A DNA stretch of 64,000 nt from Carnobacterium inhibens subsp. inhibens DSM 13024 (GTDB lineage Bacteria > Bacillota > Bacilli > Lactobacillales > Carnobacteriaceae): positions 1,418,784 through 1,482,783 of the forward strand of contig NZ_JQIV01000006.1 in assembly GCF_000746825.1 (NCBI RefSeq), read 5' to 3'. How positions within the stretch are numbered: position 1 is the stretch's first letter; each line of letters begins with the position of its first letter. The position numbers were made by a program, and so were the translations under genes. A model generated the notes under the pieces. The model did no database searches, was not told the DNA's origin, and worked only from the letters and a program-made list of their open reading frames with translations. Positions 24,643 through 33,728 of the stretch are shown in pieces.

Positions 24643-26017
24643 CTTAACAACTGTAGACTTGCCTACTATTCACCGCAACCCAGAATCTGTTGTATTGACC
24701 GATGAGACAATGGCTGCTAGAAAAGAGCGGTTTTTAGAACAACTGCAGATCCATTCTATCGATACAGCTATTATTTATGCCGACCGCGAACACGGTGCTA
24801 ACTTTGAATATTTCACAGGCTTTATTCCACGATTTGAAGAAGCTTGTTTAGTGATCCACGCGACTGGTGAAAGTCATTTATTATTGGGAAATGAAAATGT
24901 GAAAATGGCTGTGCATTCTAGGATCAAAGCAAATCCAGTTCATGTTCCTTTCTTTTCTCTACCAAATCAACCTATGACCGGTGAAAAAACACTAGACCAT
25001 TACTTTAAAGAAAGCAACATTTCTCCTGATGCAAAAATTGGTGTCATTGGTTGGAAGCTCTTCACTTCAAGTCAATACAACAATAGAGATTTATTCGATC
25101 TCCCATTTTATGTCATTGATAGTTTGCTAAACTATGTTTCCAATAGAGATCAATTACAAAACTTCACATTTTCTTTAATTTCTCCAAAAGTTGGATTACG
25201 TACAACCTATAACGCAAATGAGATTGCTCACTATGAATACGGCGCTTCATTAGCAGGAATTGCAATTTTTAATGGCCTTCAAGAAATTTCAGTTGGAAAA
25301 GGTGAAAAAGAAATTGGTGCTTTGCTGGCACAAGACGGTCAGCCAAACTCGGTTACAACCATCAGTGCTGCAGGACAACGATTTACAAATGCGATTCTTT
25401 ATCCGAGAGATAAAAATATCACTTTAAAAGATAATTACTCTTTAACTGTGGGTTACAAGGGCGGTTTGAGTAGCCGTGCTGGATTTGTCATCTCTTCTGA
25501 GGACCAATTACCAGAGAATCAAAAAGATTATTTAGAAAGAGTTGGAAAACCTTACTTCAACGCTTATTCGACTTGGTTAGAAACTCTTTCTATCGGCATT
25601 TCTGGAGACGAATTTTATGCGAAAATCCAAGAAGCCTTTCCTTCTGAGTTTTATGGCTGGACATTGAATCCAGGTCATTACACTGCAGATGAAGAATGGA
25701 TGTCTTCTCCATTCTATGAAGGTTCAGAAGCCGTCATTCAAAGCGGACAATTGCTGCAAATCGATATGATTCCAAGTGTTCCTGGTTATACCGGTGCAAG
25801 TTGTGAAGAACCAATAGCAATTGCTGACGAAGCTTTAAGAAATGAACTAAGCCAACAATATCCTGAAGTTTGGGAACGCATTGAAGCTAGAAAAAATTAC
25901 ATCAAAGAGGTTATTGGAATCAAACTTTCAAATGATATTTTGCCATTAAGCGACACAGTGGCCTTTTACACTCCGTTTTTCTTAAATAAAACACTGGCTT
26001 ATACAAAAGAAGGCTAA
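24629..26017 (+). CDS. M24 peptidase-like protein (Xaa-Pro aminopeptidase family), metal site eroded
   Basis: 462 residues. The N-terminal creatinase/prolidase domain (about 30-180, with YADREHGANFEYFTGF) and the C-terminal pita-bread domain (about 200-440) are recognisable. In active M24 enzymes two aspartates occur in a DxG...SDxTR pattern; here the segment reads LTVGYKGGLSSRAGF and both appear lost. PGHYTADEEW may keep the histidine and CEEPIAIAD a glutamate. It is therefore probably not a normal dinuclear metallopeptidase. GAGG lies 8 bp before the ATG. It is coupled to the DeoR regulator upstream. Confidence 0.75.
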   Translation: MMKINLTTVDLPTIHRNPESVVLTDETMAARKERFLEQLQIHSIDTAIIYADREHGANFEYFTGFIPRFEEACLVIHATGESHLLLGNENVKMAVHSRIKANPVHVPFFSLPNQPMTGEKTLDHYFKESNISPDAKIGVIGWKLFTSSQYNNRDLFDLPFYVIDSLLNYVSNRDQLQNFTFSLISPKVGLRTTYNANEIAHYEYGASLAGIAIFNGLQEISVGKGEKEIGALLAQDGQPNSVTTISAAGQRFTNAILYPRDKNITLKDNYSLTVGYKGGLSSRAGFVISSEDQLPENQKDYLERVGKPYFNAYSTWLETLSIGISGDEFYAKIQEAFPSEFYGWTLNPGHYTADEEWMSSPFYEGSEAVIQSGQLLQIDMIPSVPGYTGASCEEPIAIADEALRNELSQQYPEVWERIEARKNYIKEVIGIKLSNDILPLSDTVAFYTPFFLNKTLAYTKEG

Positions 26018-26107
26018 TATTCCATTAGAAAGCCGTGTTTTCTTTGAATAATTGGCGTTACTTAGAATCTTTTTGCTATACTAGAATAAAAAGTGAGGTG
26101 TTTTACC

Positions 26108-26539
26108 ATGGAAGCTGTGGAATTTGATTTTGTTGTAAAAGATAGTTTAAAGGCTCTCGCATTGTATGAAGAAATCTTTCCTGTCGTGCGTGTAGAAGTA
26201 ACTGATTTTGATCCTGGCGTAAATGAAGTAGTATTTAGTATTTTTGAAACCCGTTTTCATATGCTGGATGAAAATCCTGAGTATTATCTAGTAGCTCCTA
26301 AAGAAGGTCATCCGCAATCTTTTTGGTTTAATATTGTTGTAAATGATATTGAAAAGACCTATCAATCCGCTATGGAAAATGGCTGTACTGAAATTCAAGG
26401 CATTACCAGAATGGATGACTTTGGTATTTCGAATGCCCAATTTTTAGATCCTTTTGGGTATGTATGGATGTTGCATGAGATTCATAAAGAAGTTAGTTTT
26501 GAAGAAAGAATGGATATCTTAAAAGAAGAGTTTGACTAA
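26108..26539 (+). CDS. VOC/glyoxalase-fold protein, PhnB-like
   Basis: 143 residues with two beta-alpha-beta-beta-beta units (EFDFVVKDSLKALALYEEIF; FWFNIVVNDIEKTYQSAMEN; FLDPFGYVWMLHE). This PhnB-like VOC subgroup often has no demonstrated enzyme activity. GAGGTG lies 7 bp before the ATG; a GTG 15 bp upstream coincides with that ribosome-binding site and is rejected. Stands alone and is followed by a strong terminator. Confidence 0.8.
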   Translation: MEAVEFDFVVKDSLKALALYEEIFPVVRVEVTDFDPGVNEVVFSIFETRFHMLDENPEYYLVAPKEGHPQSFWFNIVVNDIEKTYQSAMENGCTEIQGITRMDDFGISNAQFLDPFGYVWMLHEIHKEVSFEERMDILKEEFD

Positions 26540-26560
26540 ATATTATTATTGGCCAAAAAA

Positions 26561-26592
26561 GGAGAACTGCAAGTGATGCAGTTCTCCTTTTT
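26561..26592 (+). terminator. Rho-independent terminator
   Basis: GGAGAACTGCA pairs perfectly with TGCAGTTCTCC around a 5-nt loop and is followed by TTTTT. Ends the VOC gene; A-rich sequence before the stem also allows minus-strand use. Confidence 0.9.
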
Positions 26593-27041
26593 GCATTCTA
26601 TTATCCTATTATTTTGAAAATAAGAAATGCTACCGCATATATCTTTACTTAATGCGATTCTTGGTTCCTTCATTCATTTTAAAAATACCTAATCTTCCTA
26701 ACGCTAGTATGCTTATAGTTTACCATACTATTTTTTTTCGGTTTCATATTAAACTGTGCTAACGTTAATCTGCATCCAGATTAAGAATTGTATAATTTCT
26801 ACAATTCACCTCCAAAAAAAGATATAATCACTTGTTATTTTGGCAGAATCGCACTCTAATTGTAAAAAATAATTTAAATTATACGAGCTGTTTTTTTGAT
26901 TCCCTTCACTAATAATCTCTTATCCTAGAAGGAAAATTTAATGCATATTTTTTCTATTCAATTAGTACTATTAAATAGTTGTTTTGATAATAGATAACTC
27001 GTACTATAGTGGTGTATTATACTATTTAGGAGGGATATTTT
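26593..27041. other. AT-rich gap upstream of the bile salt hydrolase gene
   Basis: About 450 bp without a convincing gene. Two small adjacent hairpins are visible: TAATCTG-CATC-CAGATTA (26766-26783) and GAATTGTA-TAATTTC-TACAATTC (26785-26807). The promoter of the hydrolase should lie near 26984-27010 (TTGATA and TATAGT, with short spacing). GGAGGG precedes the start codon. Confidence 0.4.
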
Positions 27042-28016
27042 ATGTGCACAGGTTTAGCTTACACGAATGACACATTCTATTTTGGAAGAAATCTCGATTT
27101 GGAATATTCTTTAAATAATAAAGTTGTCGTTACACCTAGAAACTTCCCCTTTAAACTACGCAAAGAAGAAGAGCTCTCTTCACACTATTCGATAATTGGC
27201 ATGGCTATGGTAGTAGATAATTACCCTTTATACTTTGATGCAGTTAATGAAAAAGGCCTTGGAATGGGCGGATTAAACTTTGATGGTTTTGCAGTCTACC
27301 ATGATGAGCAAAAAGGAAAAAAAAACATTACCCCTTTTGAATTTATCCTTTACTTATTAGGCAAATGTGCTACTGTCCAAGAAGCTAAAACGTTATTAAA
27401 AGATATTAATCTAATCAATATTTCTTTTAGCGAAAAATTACAGTTATCGCCATTGCATTGGTTAATATCAGATAAAGATAGCTCAATTGTTGTCGAATCA
27501 ACTTCTGAAGGATTACAAGTATATGACAACCAATTTGGTGTATTAACCAATAATCCCTCTTTTCCATATCATAAATACAATATGAGCAATTACTTGAATC
27601 TTACAGCCAATATCCCAGAAAATCGTTTAAGTTCTAAGGTTGATTTAGCTGTTTACAGTCGAGGAATGGGGGCTATTGGTCTTCCTGGTGATCTTTCTTC
27701 TCCATCAAGATTTGTTCGTGCAGCATATGCTCGTTTAAATTCTGTGGCAGATAAAACAGAACAGGCGAACGTTTCTCAATTTTTCCACATTTTAGATTTT
27801 GTAGCACAACCAAGAGGTGGCGCTATGGCACCAGAAGGAATTTATGAAATCACTCAATATTCTTCTTGTGTAAGCGTTGAAGAACAGACTTATTATTATA
27901 AAACTTATGAAAATAGTCAAATATGTGCTGTATCTATGCAAAATCTTCCTTTAGATAGCACTGACTTATTTGTTTATGAATTAGAAAAAGAACAGGCGAT
28001 CCATTACACTAACTAA
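27042..28016 (+). CDS. bsh: bile salt hydrolase (choloylglycine hydrolase)
   Basis: 324 residues, the normal length. After removal of Met1 the N-terminal Cys2 is the Ntn nucleophile; R16 and D19 in GRNLDLE, the Asn in GGLNFDGFAVY, Asn in LTNNPSFPYH and Arg in SSPSRFVRAAY match the conserved active-site set. It cleaves the amide of glycine- or taurine-conjugated bile acids in the cytoplasm; penicillin V acylases share the fold and cannot be excluded by eye. A single gene with its own terminator, consistent with life in or contact with an animal gut. Confidence 0.9.
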   Translation: MCTGLAYTNDTFYFGRNLDLEYSLNNKVVVTPRNFPFKLRKEEELSSHYSIIGMAMVVDNYPLYFDAVNEKGLGMGGLNFDGFAVYHDEQKGKKNITPFEFILYLLGKCATVQEAKTLLKDINLINISFSEKLQLSPLHWLISDKDSSIVVESTSEGLQVYDNQFGVLTNNPSFPYHKYNMSNYLNLTANIPENRLSSKVDLAVYSRGMGAIGLPGDLSSPSRFVRAAYARLNSVADKTEQANVSQFFHILDFVAQPRGGAMAPEGIYEITQYSSCVSVEEQTYYYKTYENSQICAVSMQNLPLDSTDLFVYELEKEQAIHYTN

Positions 28017-28032
28017 AATTTCACTTAAAATA

Positions 28033-28080
28033 AAAGCATCAAAGGAACTGGAATAATTCACAGTTTCTTTGATGCTTTTT
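28033..28080 (+). terminator. bidirectional terminator
   Basis: AAGCATCAAAGGAACTG pairs with CAGTTTCTTTGATGCTT with one mismatch; TTTTT follows on the plus strand and the minus strand reads TTTTATT. It separates bsh from the convergent ABC transporter genes. Confidence 0.88.
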
Positions 28081-28084
28081 ATTA

Positions 28085-28786
28085 CTAAGCTTCTAATCGC
28101 AACACTTTTTTTGTTAGCATTAAAACTACTAATACACCTATAAAAAAGAGAATACTAGAAATTGCTAAAATCACTTCAACTCCACCTACCATAACTAAAT
28201 TGCTTAGTATGCTACACAGAACTACAGCTGAAACAATGGCTAAAGCCAATGAATTTCTCCACCAGCCAATTGCTAGAGCGATCAGGCTGATGCTAACAAC
28301 TAACATAATAGAAACAATCATGAGTGGCAACTGATTTATAATAATGGTAAAAGATAACGTATCATTTACTAAAGAAAAAACAGATTCTGACACAAAGAAT
28401 AAGCTATTGGTTAATAATACTCCAATAAAAACTCCGACTCCACAAAACAATTCACAGAAAATGATCTTTGCCCAGAAGACTTTCTTTCTAGAAACAGGAT
28501 AACTTAGCGTTAAAGGAATATAATTGTCGTTATAAGATTCCATGATGACTTTTCCTAACATAGCTGTATTCATACATGCAAATCCAGTTACATTTATAAT
28601 GAAAGAAATAACATACAAAAATGCATATGTTCCCATTTCTGGATCAGTTGCTAAAATATTTGGATCAATTTGAGGCACATAGGCTAATAGATCGATCAAA
28701 GCTAAAGCGGCTAAAGGAATTAGGACGCTTGTAAACAGATAAGGGGTTAATGCAATTTTTTTCATTTCCAATCCGATAAGTTTCAT
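28085..28786 (-). CDS. ABC-2 type permease
   Basis: 233 residues with six hydrophobic segments, starting with a short cytoplasmic MKLIGLEMKKIALTPY. Layout is that of BcrB/ABC-2 permeases used for bacteriocin or peptide antibiotic resistance and for lipid or drug export. It follows the ATPase gene by 1 bp and both are probably controlled by the adjacent TetR regulator. Substrate unknown. Confidence 0.85.
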   Translation of the reverse strand: MKLIGLEMKKIALTPYLFTSVLIPLAALALIDLLAYVPQIDPNILATDPEMGTYAFLYVISFIINVTGFACMNTAMLGKVIMESYNDNYIPLTLSYPVSRKKVFWAKIIFCELFCGVGVFIGVLLTNSLFFVSESVFSLVNDTLSFTIIINQLPLMIVSIMLVVSISLIALAIGWWRNSLALAIVSAVVLCSILSNLVMVGGVEVILAISSILFFIGVLVVLMLTKKVLRLEA

Positions 28787-28787
28787 T

Positions 28788-29498
28788 TTAATATTCCCCT
28801 TCCATTTTGCTGATTAAGAAGTCTTCTAATCCATCTTGGTGTGTTGCAACCAAGTCAAGCTTTCGCTCATCTAAAACAAGTTCTCCATCAAAAATCACAC
28901 CAATTCGAGTAGCGACAGATTCCACTTCTGTTAAGATGTGGCTCGACATGATAATCGTTTTGCCTAACAAAGAAAGTTCTTCAATCAGTTCACGAAATTG
29001 TTTGATGCCTCTAGGGTCGAGGCCGTTTAGTGGTTCATCTATGATTATCAACTCAGGATCATGAACGAGACACCTTGCCAAAACAAGTCTTTGGCGCATA
29101 CCTAATGAGTATTCTTTGACAGGTCGATCATTATCTACTGCCAATCCGACAACTTTAAGCCACTCGGGGATGCGTTTTTTAGAAGATCCCATATAGTCAC
29201 AGTGAATTTTTAAATTTTCCATGGCACTTAAATGTTCATAAAAGACCGGCTCATTAATGTTCGATCCTATTTTAATTTTTACTTTTTCTAGATCCTTGTC
29301 TTCATTTAAAATAGTGATAGATCCATTTGATGCTCTTGATAATCCTGTTAAAATTTTAAATAGTGTTGATTTTCCAGCACCATTTCTTCCAAGCAACACA
29401 TAGACTTCTCCTTTTTGAATGGTCAAACTAAAATTCTTCAAAACCTCTTTTTTTCCATAATTCTTTTCCAAATGATGAACAGCAACAATAGTTGTCAT
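28788..29498 (-). CDS. ABC transporter ATP-binding protein
   Basis: 236 residues with Walker A GRNGAGKST, signature YSLGMRQRL, Walker B LIIIDEPLNGLD and the switch histidine in SSHIL. It belongs to the CcmA/BcrA-like class that works with ABC-2 permeases. The ATG at 29498 has AAGGAAG upstream; a TTG 24 bp earlier lacks a site. A TetR-type operator (29544-29556) lies about 50 bp upstream. Confidence 0.92.
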   Translation of the reverse strand: MTTIVAVHHLEKNYGKKEVLKNFSLTIQKGEVYVLLGRNGAGKSTLFKILTGLSRASNGSITILNEDKDLEKVKIKIGSNINEPVFYEHLSAMENLKIHCDYMGSSKKRIPEWLKVVGLAVDNDRPVKEYSLGMRQRLVLARCLVHDPELIIIDEPLNGLDPRGIKQFRELIEELSLLGKTIIMSSHILTEVESVATRIGVIFDGELVLDERKLDLVATHQDGLEDFLISKMEGEY

Positions 29499-29543
29499 TT
29501 TTATCTTCCTTTCGTACTCCAATATAGTATATTCAAAAGATAG

Positions 29544-29556
29544 ATACCACTGGTAT
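29544..29556. promoter_or_regulatory. TetR-type operator of the ABC exporter operon
   Basis: ATACCACTGGTAT has arms ATACC and GGTAT with a 3-bp centre, the same half-sites as the two operators in the tetR promoter (30241-30280). It lies just upstream of the ATPase gene. Confidence 0.75.
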
Positions 29557-29582
29557 GTATCTTTATAAAAAAAATAGCTTTT

Positions 29583-30221
29583 TTAATCGCTATTTTTTTT
29601 TAAAACAGTAAACAATGTAAAAGCATCTTGAACAATTTCATCTGTTAATAAAGGAACACCTAATCCATTAAACATTTGTTGAATGAACAAAATTTTCCGG
29701 CGCAATTCCTCTTCTGACAAAAGACTCAGTTGAATTCCGATCCATAAATTAATCGTTAGCATAAGCAATTCCGTAATCTCTTCTGGATACTCTGTTTGAA
29801 TTGACCCATCCATGACTCCTTCATCAACGATTTTTTTCATTTCTGGAACCAGTTCTTGGAAGACTTGTAAATATTGTTCTCCTAATATTCTAGGACTCCT
29901 CAAAGCAACAGCAACAGCATAACCGATTGATTGTCTTCGATAAGATTTAAAAGAATCCTTTAAAACATTTTGTAATTTTTCTAATCCATTTCTTCCCCTG
30001 AGTTGTTCAAGAATAGGTTGTTCATCAGCTTCATCCATTATCGTTTCTAAAATAGCAAATTTTGATTTAAAGTGGTGATAAATGACCCCTTTTGTCATAT
30101 TTCCTAATCCATCAACGATATCTTGAATAGAAGTTCCATCATAACCCTTTTCTAAAAATAACTTTTCCGCCACATCCAATATTTTCTTTCTTGTTTCTTC
30201 AGGGTATTTATTTCTTGCCAA
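29583..30221 (-). CDS. TetR family repressor of the ABC exporter
   Basis: 212 residues. The N-terminal helix-turn-helix is intact (YDGTSIQDIVDGLGNMTKGV, YHHFKSKFAILE); the C-terminal ligand domain is variable as usual. The start is TTG with GAGGTG 6 bp upstream. It precedes the ABC genes in the same direction with an 84-bp gap that holds an operator identical in half-sites to those in its own promoter, so it most likely represses itself and the exporter until a ligand binds. Confidence 0.9.
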   Translation of the reverse strand: MARNKYPEETRKKILDVAEKLFLEKGYDGTSIQDIVDGLGNMTKGVIYHHFKSKFAILETIMDEADEQPILEQLRGRNGLEKLQNVLKDSFKSYRRQSIGYAVAVALRSPRILGEQYLQVFQELVPEMKKIVDEGVMDGSIQTEYPEEITELLMLTINLWIGIQLSLLSEEELRRKILFIQQMFNGLGVPLLTDEIVQDAFTLFTVLKKNSD

Positions 30222-30237
30222 CTATTTCACCTCACAT

Positions 30238-30290
30238 AAATACCAGCGGTATGTATCTTGTATAATACATACCGCTGGTATTTATGTCAA
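30238..30290 (-). promoter_or_regulatory. tetR promoter with paired operators in a 19-bp inverted repeat
   Basis: AAATACCAGCGGTATGTAT (30238-30256) and its exact complement (30265-30283) flank an 8-bp centre. Each arm itself contains an ATACC-N3-GGTAT operator. On the minus strand TTGACA (30285-30290), 17 bp and TATTAT (30262-30267) form a strong promoter, so one operator sits in the spacer and the other just after the -10. Confidence 0.85.
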
Positions 30291-30448
30291 ATGTTTTAGA
30301 TTGTTAATTTACCATTTCTTACTTTTTAAGATATAAAAAGAATTGCAACAAGAAGAAAACAATGATTTAATCGAAATAACCTTGTAAAAGACCATCAAAC
30401 GCTATAGTATGGACTTTAAGACACGAAATAGAAAGAGGCAACAACATT

Positions 30449-30895
30449 ATGACTATTACCCAAACAGAACCATCTAATATTGAGGAATTAAAAACTAAAG
30501 CAAATACAAAAGACAATTGGAAAATCAGACTCGAAGCCGTTACTGAATTAGCAAACTATGACTGTCAAAAATCAAGATATATCTTAACAAAACTTGCATC
30601 AAATGACCGTGTTTTCGCAGTAAAAGAAGCTGCTTTCAACGCTGCACAAGCGATGGGAATCACAAAAAAAGGCTTGCCTTTAGAATTAAAACGAAAAGAT
30701 ATTAGATACAGCAGCAAAGACTTTGCTAAAGTTTTTAATCGCGTTAAACGTGATACACAAATGGCAGAATTTGATTTGGCTGTTTTCAAAAAACAATTCC
30801 AAATCGTCAGCCCTGAAATGTATGATGTTATGCAATACGAAGAACAAGAAAATTTCGATTTATGGATCACGTCTTCTTATGCAAATTTACGTTAG
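30449..30895 (+). CDS. HEAT-repeat-like small protein
   Basis: 148 residues. Residues about 20-75 form two HEAT-like helix pairs (WKIRLEAVTELANYDCQKSR, VFAVKEAAFNAAQAMG). The C-terminal half is helical and charged with no known motif. No signal peptide or membrane segment. It probably acts in protein contacts, but no partner is suggested by the neighbourhood. Own ribosome-binding site (GAGG) and terminator. Confidence 0.7.
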   Translation: MTITQTEPSNIEELKTKANTKDNWKIRLEAVTELANYDCQKSRYILTKLASNDRVFAVKEAAFNAAQAMGITKKGLPLELKRKDIRYSSKDFAKVFNRVKRDTQMAEFDLAVFKKQFQIVSPEMYDVMQYEEQENFDLWITSSYANLR

Positions 30896-30940
30896 ATCTT
30901 GTTGGTTAATAACAAAAAGATCTAATTGAACTCAGTAAAA

Positions 30941-30978
30941 AGTCATCTGCCTATGTTTAATGGCAGATGACTTTTTTT
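30941..30978 (+). terminator. Rho-independent terminator
   Basis: AGTCATCTGCC pairs perfectly with GGCAGATGACT (30962-30972), followed by a T-run. Ends the HEAT protein gene. Confidence 0.9.
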
Positions 30979-31148
30979 ATTTTCAACATTAACCGATCCA
31001 ACCTGCTATCAAAACCATTACAATGAACCTATTCAAAATACCTTTGATGAGACTGCAAATATAGATAAAAGAACTTATTACGAAAATGGTCTTGAATAGA
31101 ATTTATATTGCATTACCATCTCATTATTTCATAAGAATTTGTAACCAG

Positions 31149-31177
31149 TTGTCATTAGTGAGATAATAAGGTACTAT
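31149..31177 (+). promoter_or_regulatory. promoter of the carboxyethyl-ornithine synthase gene
   Basis: TTGTCA (31149-31154), 17 bp and TACTAT (31172-31177). The upstream in-frame ATG at 31176 overlaps the -10, which supports translation from the ATG at 31230. The rest of the gap between 30979 and 31229 shows nothing recognisable. Confidence 0.65.
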
Positions 31178-31229
31178 GTCCGGCTTTCTCGCACATAATA
31201 ATCATTATAATTATAGGAGGTTAGGAAAT

Positions 31230-32255
31230 ATGATACACGAACCACTTAAAACTATTGGATTTGTCAACAGTCACAAAGTTGGTGAAAAACGAATTGCTTT
31301 ACTTCCTAGAGACATTATAGGGATACAACATCGAGAAGCTTTATTTTTTGAAGAAGGTTATGGAAGCGATTTAAACATTTCTGATACTGAATATGCTGCT
31401 TTAGGTTGTCAGGTTGTTCCTAGAGACGTTGCTTTAGAGCAAGATATCATTTGTGATCCTAAAATTGGAGACTCTACTTTTATCAAAAACCTTCATACAG
31501 GACAAACTTTATTTGGATGGGTTCATGCTGTCCAAAGCAAAGAAACCACTGATACACTGATTGCAAATCAACTTTCTGCTTATGCTTGGGAAGATATGTA
31601 TGAAGACAATCGACATTCTTATTGGCGCAATAATGAATTAGCTGGAGAAGCTGCTGTCATGCATGCTTATCAACTAAACGGAGTTATGCCTTATGATACA
31701 AAAGTTGCTATTTTAGGACGCGGCAACACAGCACGCGGTGCCCAACGTATTTTAATCGGATTAGGTGCAGAAGTTAGAGTCTATAACCGCAATCAAGAGA
31801 AACTATTCCAAAAAGAAATGACTGAATTTGATGTGATCGTCAATGCGATCTTATGGGATACTTCCCGTACCGATCACCTGATCTACCAAACAGATTTAAA
31901 ACGGTTTAAACCCGGTACACTGCTGATTGACGTTAGTTGTGATGAAAATGGTGCCATCGAAACGACTATTCCTACTACTTTAGAAGATCCAACCTATGAA
32001 ATCAACGGCGTTATCCATTACGCAGTCGATCATACACCAACTATTTTTTACCGTTCGACTTCAAGTGCCATTTCTAGAGAAACCGTTAAATATATTGATG
32101 ACTTAGTTGAAAGTCGCCCCAACGCTATTTTAGAAAACGCTTTAATTTTTGAGCACGGACAAGTTATAGATGAACGAATCAATCAATTTCAGCATAGGTC
32201 TACAGATGATTCGTCAATAGAAACTAACGAATCAGATCGGACTTCAATGACTTAA
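31230..32255 (+). CDS. ceo: N5-(carboxyethyl)ornithine synthase
   Basis: 341 residues. The N-terminal half resembles alanine dehydrogenase/transhydrogenase N-domains (GFVNSHKVGEKRIALLP), and the middle has an NADP-binding Rossmann motif (VAILGRGNTARGAQ) followed by the VYNRNQEKL strand. This layout is that of the Lactococcus enzyme that condenses pyruvate with ornithine or lysine using NADPH. The C-terminal 30 residues are a charged, Ser/Asp-rich tail that looks disordered and may be an extension. GGAGG precedes the ATG at 31230. No ornithine gene is adjacent. Confidence 0.8.
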   Translation: MIHEPLKTIGFVNSHKVGEKRIALLPRDIIGIQHREALFFEEGYGSDLNISDTEYAALGCQVVPRDVALEQDIICDPKIGDSTFIKNLHTGQTLFGWVHAVQSKETTDTLIANQLSAYAWEDMYEDNRHSYWRNNELAGEAAVMHAYQLNGVMPYDTKVAILGRGNTARGAQRILIGLGAEVRVYNRNQEKLFQKEMTEFDVIVNAILWDTSRTDHLIYQTDLKRFKPGTLLIDVSCDENGAIETTIPTTLEDPTYEINGVIHYAVDHTPTIFYRSTSSAISRETVKYIDDLVESRPNAILENALIFEHGQVIDERINQFQHRSTDDSSIETNESDRTSMT

Positions 32256-32314
32256 GCAACAAAAAGACTTTCATAAAGATTTTACCTTCTAAAACTTGAA
32301 AATTTTAAGATAAG

Positions 32315-32358
32315 CGATGAGTAAACTGAATTTATTTTCACTTACTCATCGTTTTATT
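32315..32358 (+). terminator. Rho-independent terminator
   Basis: CGATGAGTAA pairs with TTACTCATCG (32342-32351), followed by TTTTATTTC. It ends ceo and separates it from the convergent EIIC gene; the minus-strand T-run is weak. Confidence 0.8.
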
Positions 32359-32383
32359 TCTTTTAGAGATAATTCCCCAAAAT

Positions 32384-33706
32384 CTATTCGTTTGACATAC
32401 TTGCTGTAACTTTTTCATCGACACGCAGGAACGGTAAGTATATAAATACACTTGCTGCAATAATCAATACTTGTAATAGTGCTGCCCGCCAATCCCCACC
32501 AGTTGCTAAGAATCCAGAAATTACTGGTGGTGTAGTCCATGGAATTTGAACAACAACATGATTGATCCATCCGGCTGCTGTAGCAAAATAAGCAATAGTT
32601 AATGAGAAAATAGGAGCTAGTACAAATGGAATAATTAAACTGATATTAAAAACAATTGGAAGTCCAAAGATAATTGGCTCACTAATATTAAAAATTGCAG
32701 GCGCAACAGATAGTTTGGCAAAATCTTTATAGTCTTTACGACGGCTAAATATAAAGATTGCAATTAATAATGCAATAGTATTTCCTGACCCGCCCATAAC
32801 GGCAAAAGTATCTTTGAACGCCATATTGATGATATGTGGAATTTCTTCTTTATTTGCATATGCAGCCATATTTTCTTGCATATTTTGAATCAAGAACGGA
32901 TCAAGAAGAGGACCTGAGATAACTGCTTGATGAATACCAAAGCCAAAGAATAAATTTGCCACAGAAGTGATTAACAGGAACCCTGGTAATCCTGTAGTGA
33001 TTTTACTCAATGGACCCGTGATAATCGTTGTAATTAAAGCATTTACATCCATATTAAATAACTGATTGATTGCAAAAGAAATAATTGCAAATGAGGTAAC
33101 GGTTATAATAATTGGAATTAAAACATTAAACGACTTTAAAACTGCCGGAGGAATATTCCCTGATAGCTTAATTTGTAATTTTTCGTTATTTGATAATTTA
33201 ATAAATAATTCCGTTGCTAATAATCCAACAAAAATTCCAACAAACATCCCTGAAGCTCCTGTATGAGAAACTGGAATAATACCTGTAACTTCGATAGCTT
33301 CACTTGCATTTTCTGGTGTAAACATGGTTGCCATCGGAGTTAATACAACGAATGTTGAAATTGATACAAGTACAGCTGCAATATGATTGCTATAGTCTCT
33401 ACTAACACACATATGATAAGAAACTGCTGCAACGATTAATAACGTAGTAATACTTAATGTCCCATTTGCAATTGATTCACCAATTTGCTGGATAGTAGTC
33501 AGTGTATCTGGATCAACTATTTTACCCATAAATCCTGTAGGTTCTAAAATAACATAATTAATTAATGTCACAAACCCAGCTAACATCATGAATGGCATGA
33601 AAGTTGCGAATGCATCTCGCAAAGTACGTAAATGAATTTGATTACCAAGTTTTGTTGCAATTAATCCAAACTTCTCAAATATAATGTCCCTTCTTGTCTT
33701 ATCCAT
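32384..33706 (-). CDS. PTS EIIC, lactose/cellobiose family
   Basis: 440 residues with about ten membrane segments and the family start (MDKTRRDIIFEKFGLIATKL) and NISEPIIFGLPIVFN, which contains the EPxxFGxP sugar-site motif. It forms the membrane channel that imports and phosphorylates beta-glycosides. No EIIA or EIIB gene is present nearby, so these must come from another locus. GntR and a divergent GH1 gene upstream complete a small glycoside module. GAGGAGG precedes the ATG. Confidence 0.93.
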   Translation of the reverse strand: MDKTRRDIIFEKFGLIATKLGNQIHLRTLRDAFATFMPFMMLAGFVTLINYVILEPTGFMGKIVDPDTLTTIQQIGESIANGTLSITTLLIVAAVSYHMCVSRDYSNHIAAVLVSISTFVVLTPMATMFTPENASEAIEVTGIIPVSHTGASGMFVGIFVGLLATELFIKLSNNEKLQIKLSGNIPPAVLKSFNVLIPIIITVTSFAIISFAINQLFNMDVNALITTIITGPLSKITTGLPGFLLITSVANLFFGFGIHQAVISGPLLDPFLIQNMQENMAAYANKEEIPHIINMAFKDTFAVMGGSGNTIALLIAIFIFSRRKDYKDFAKLSVAPAIFNISEPIIFGLPIVFNISLIIPFVLAPIFSLTIAYFATAAGWINHVVVQIPWTTPPVISGFLATGGDWRAALLQVLIIAASVFIYLPFLRVDEKVTASMSNE

Positions 33707-33728
33707 AAAAACCCTCCTCTTTATTTTT

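Noticed and set aside
31176-31229. Upstream ATG for the carboxyethyl-ornithine synthase
   Set aside because: It overlaps the promoter -10 and lacks a ribosome-binding site; GGAGG precedes the ATG at 31230.
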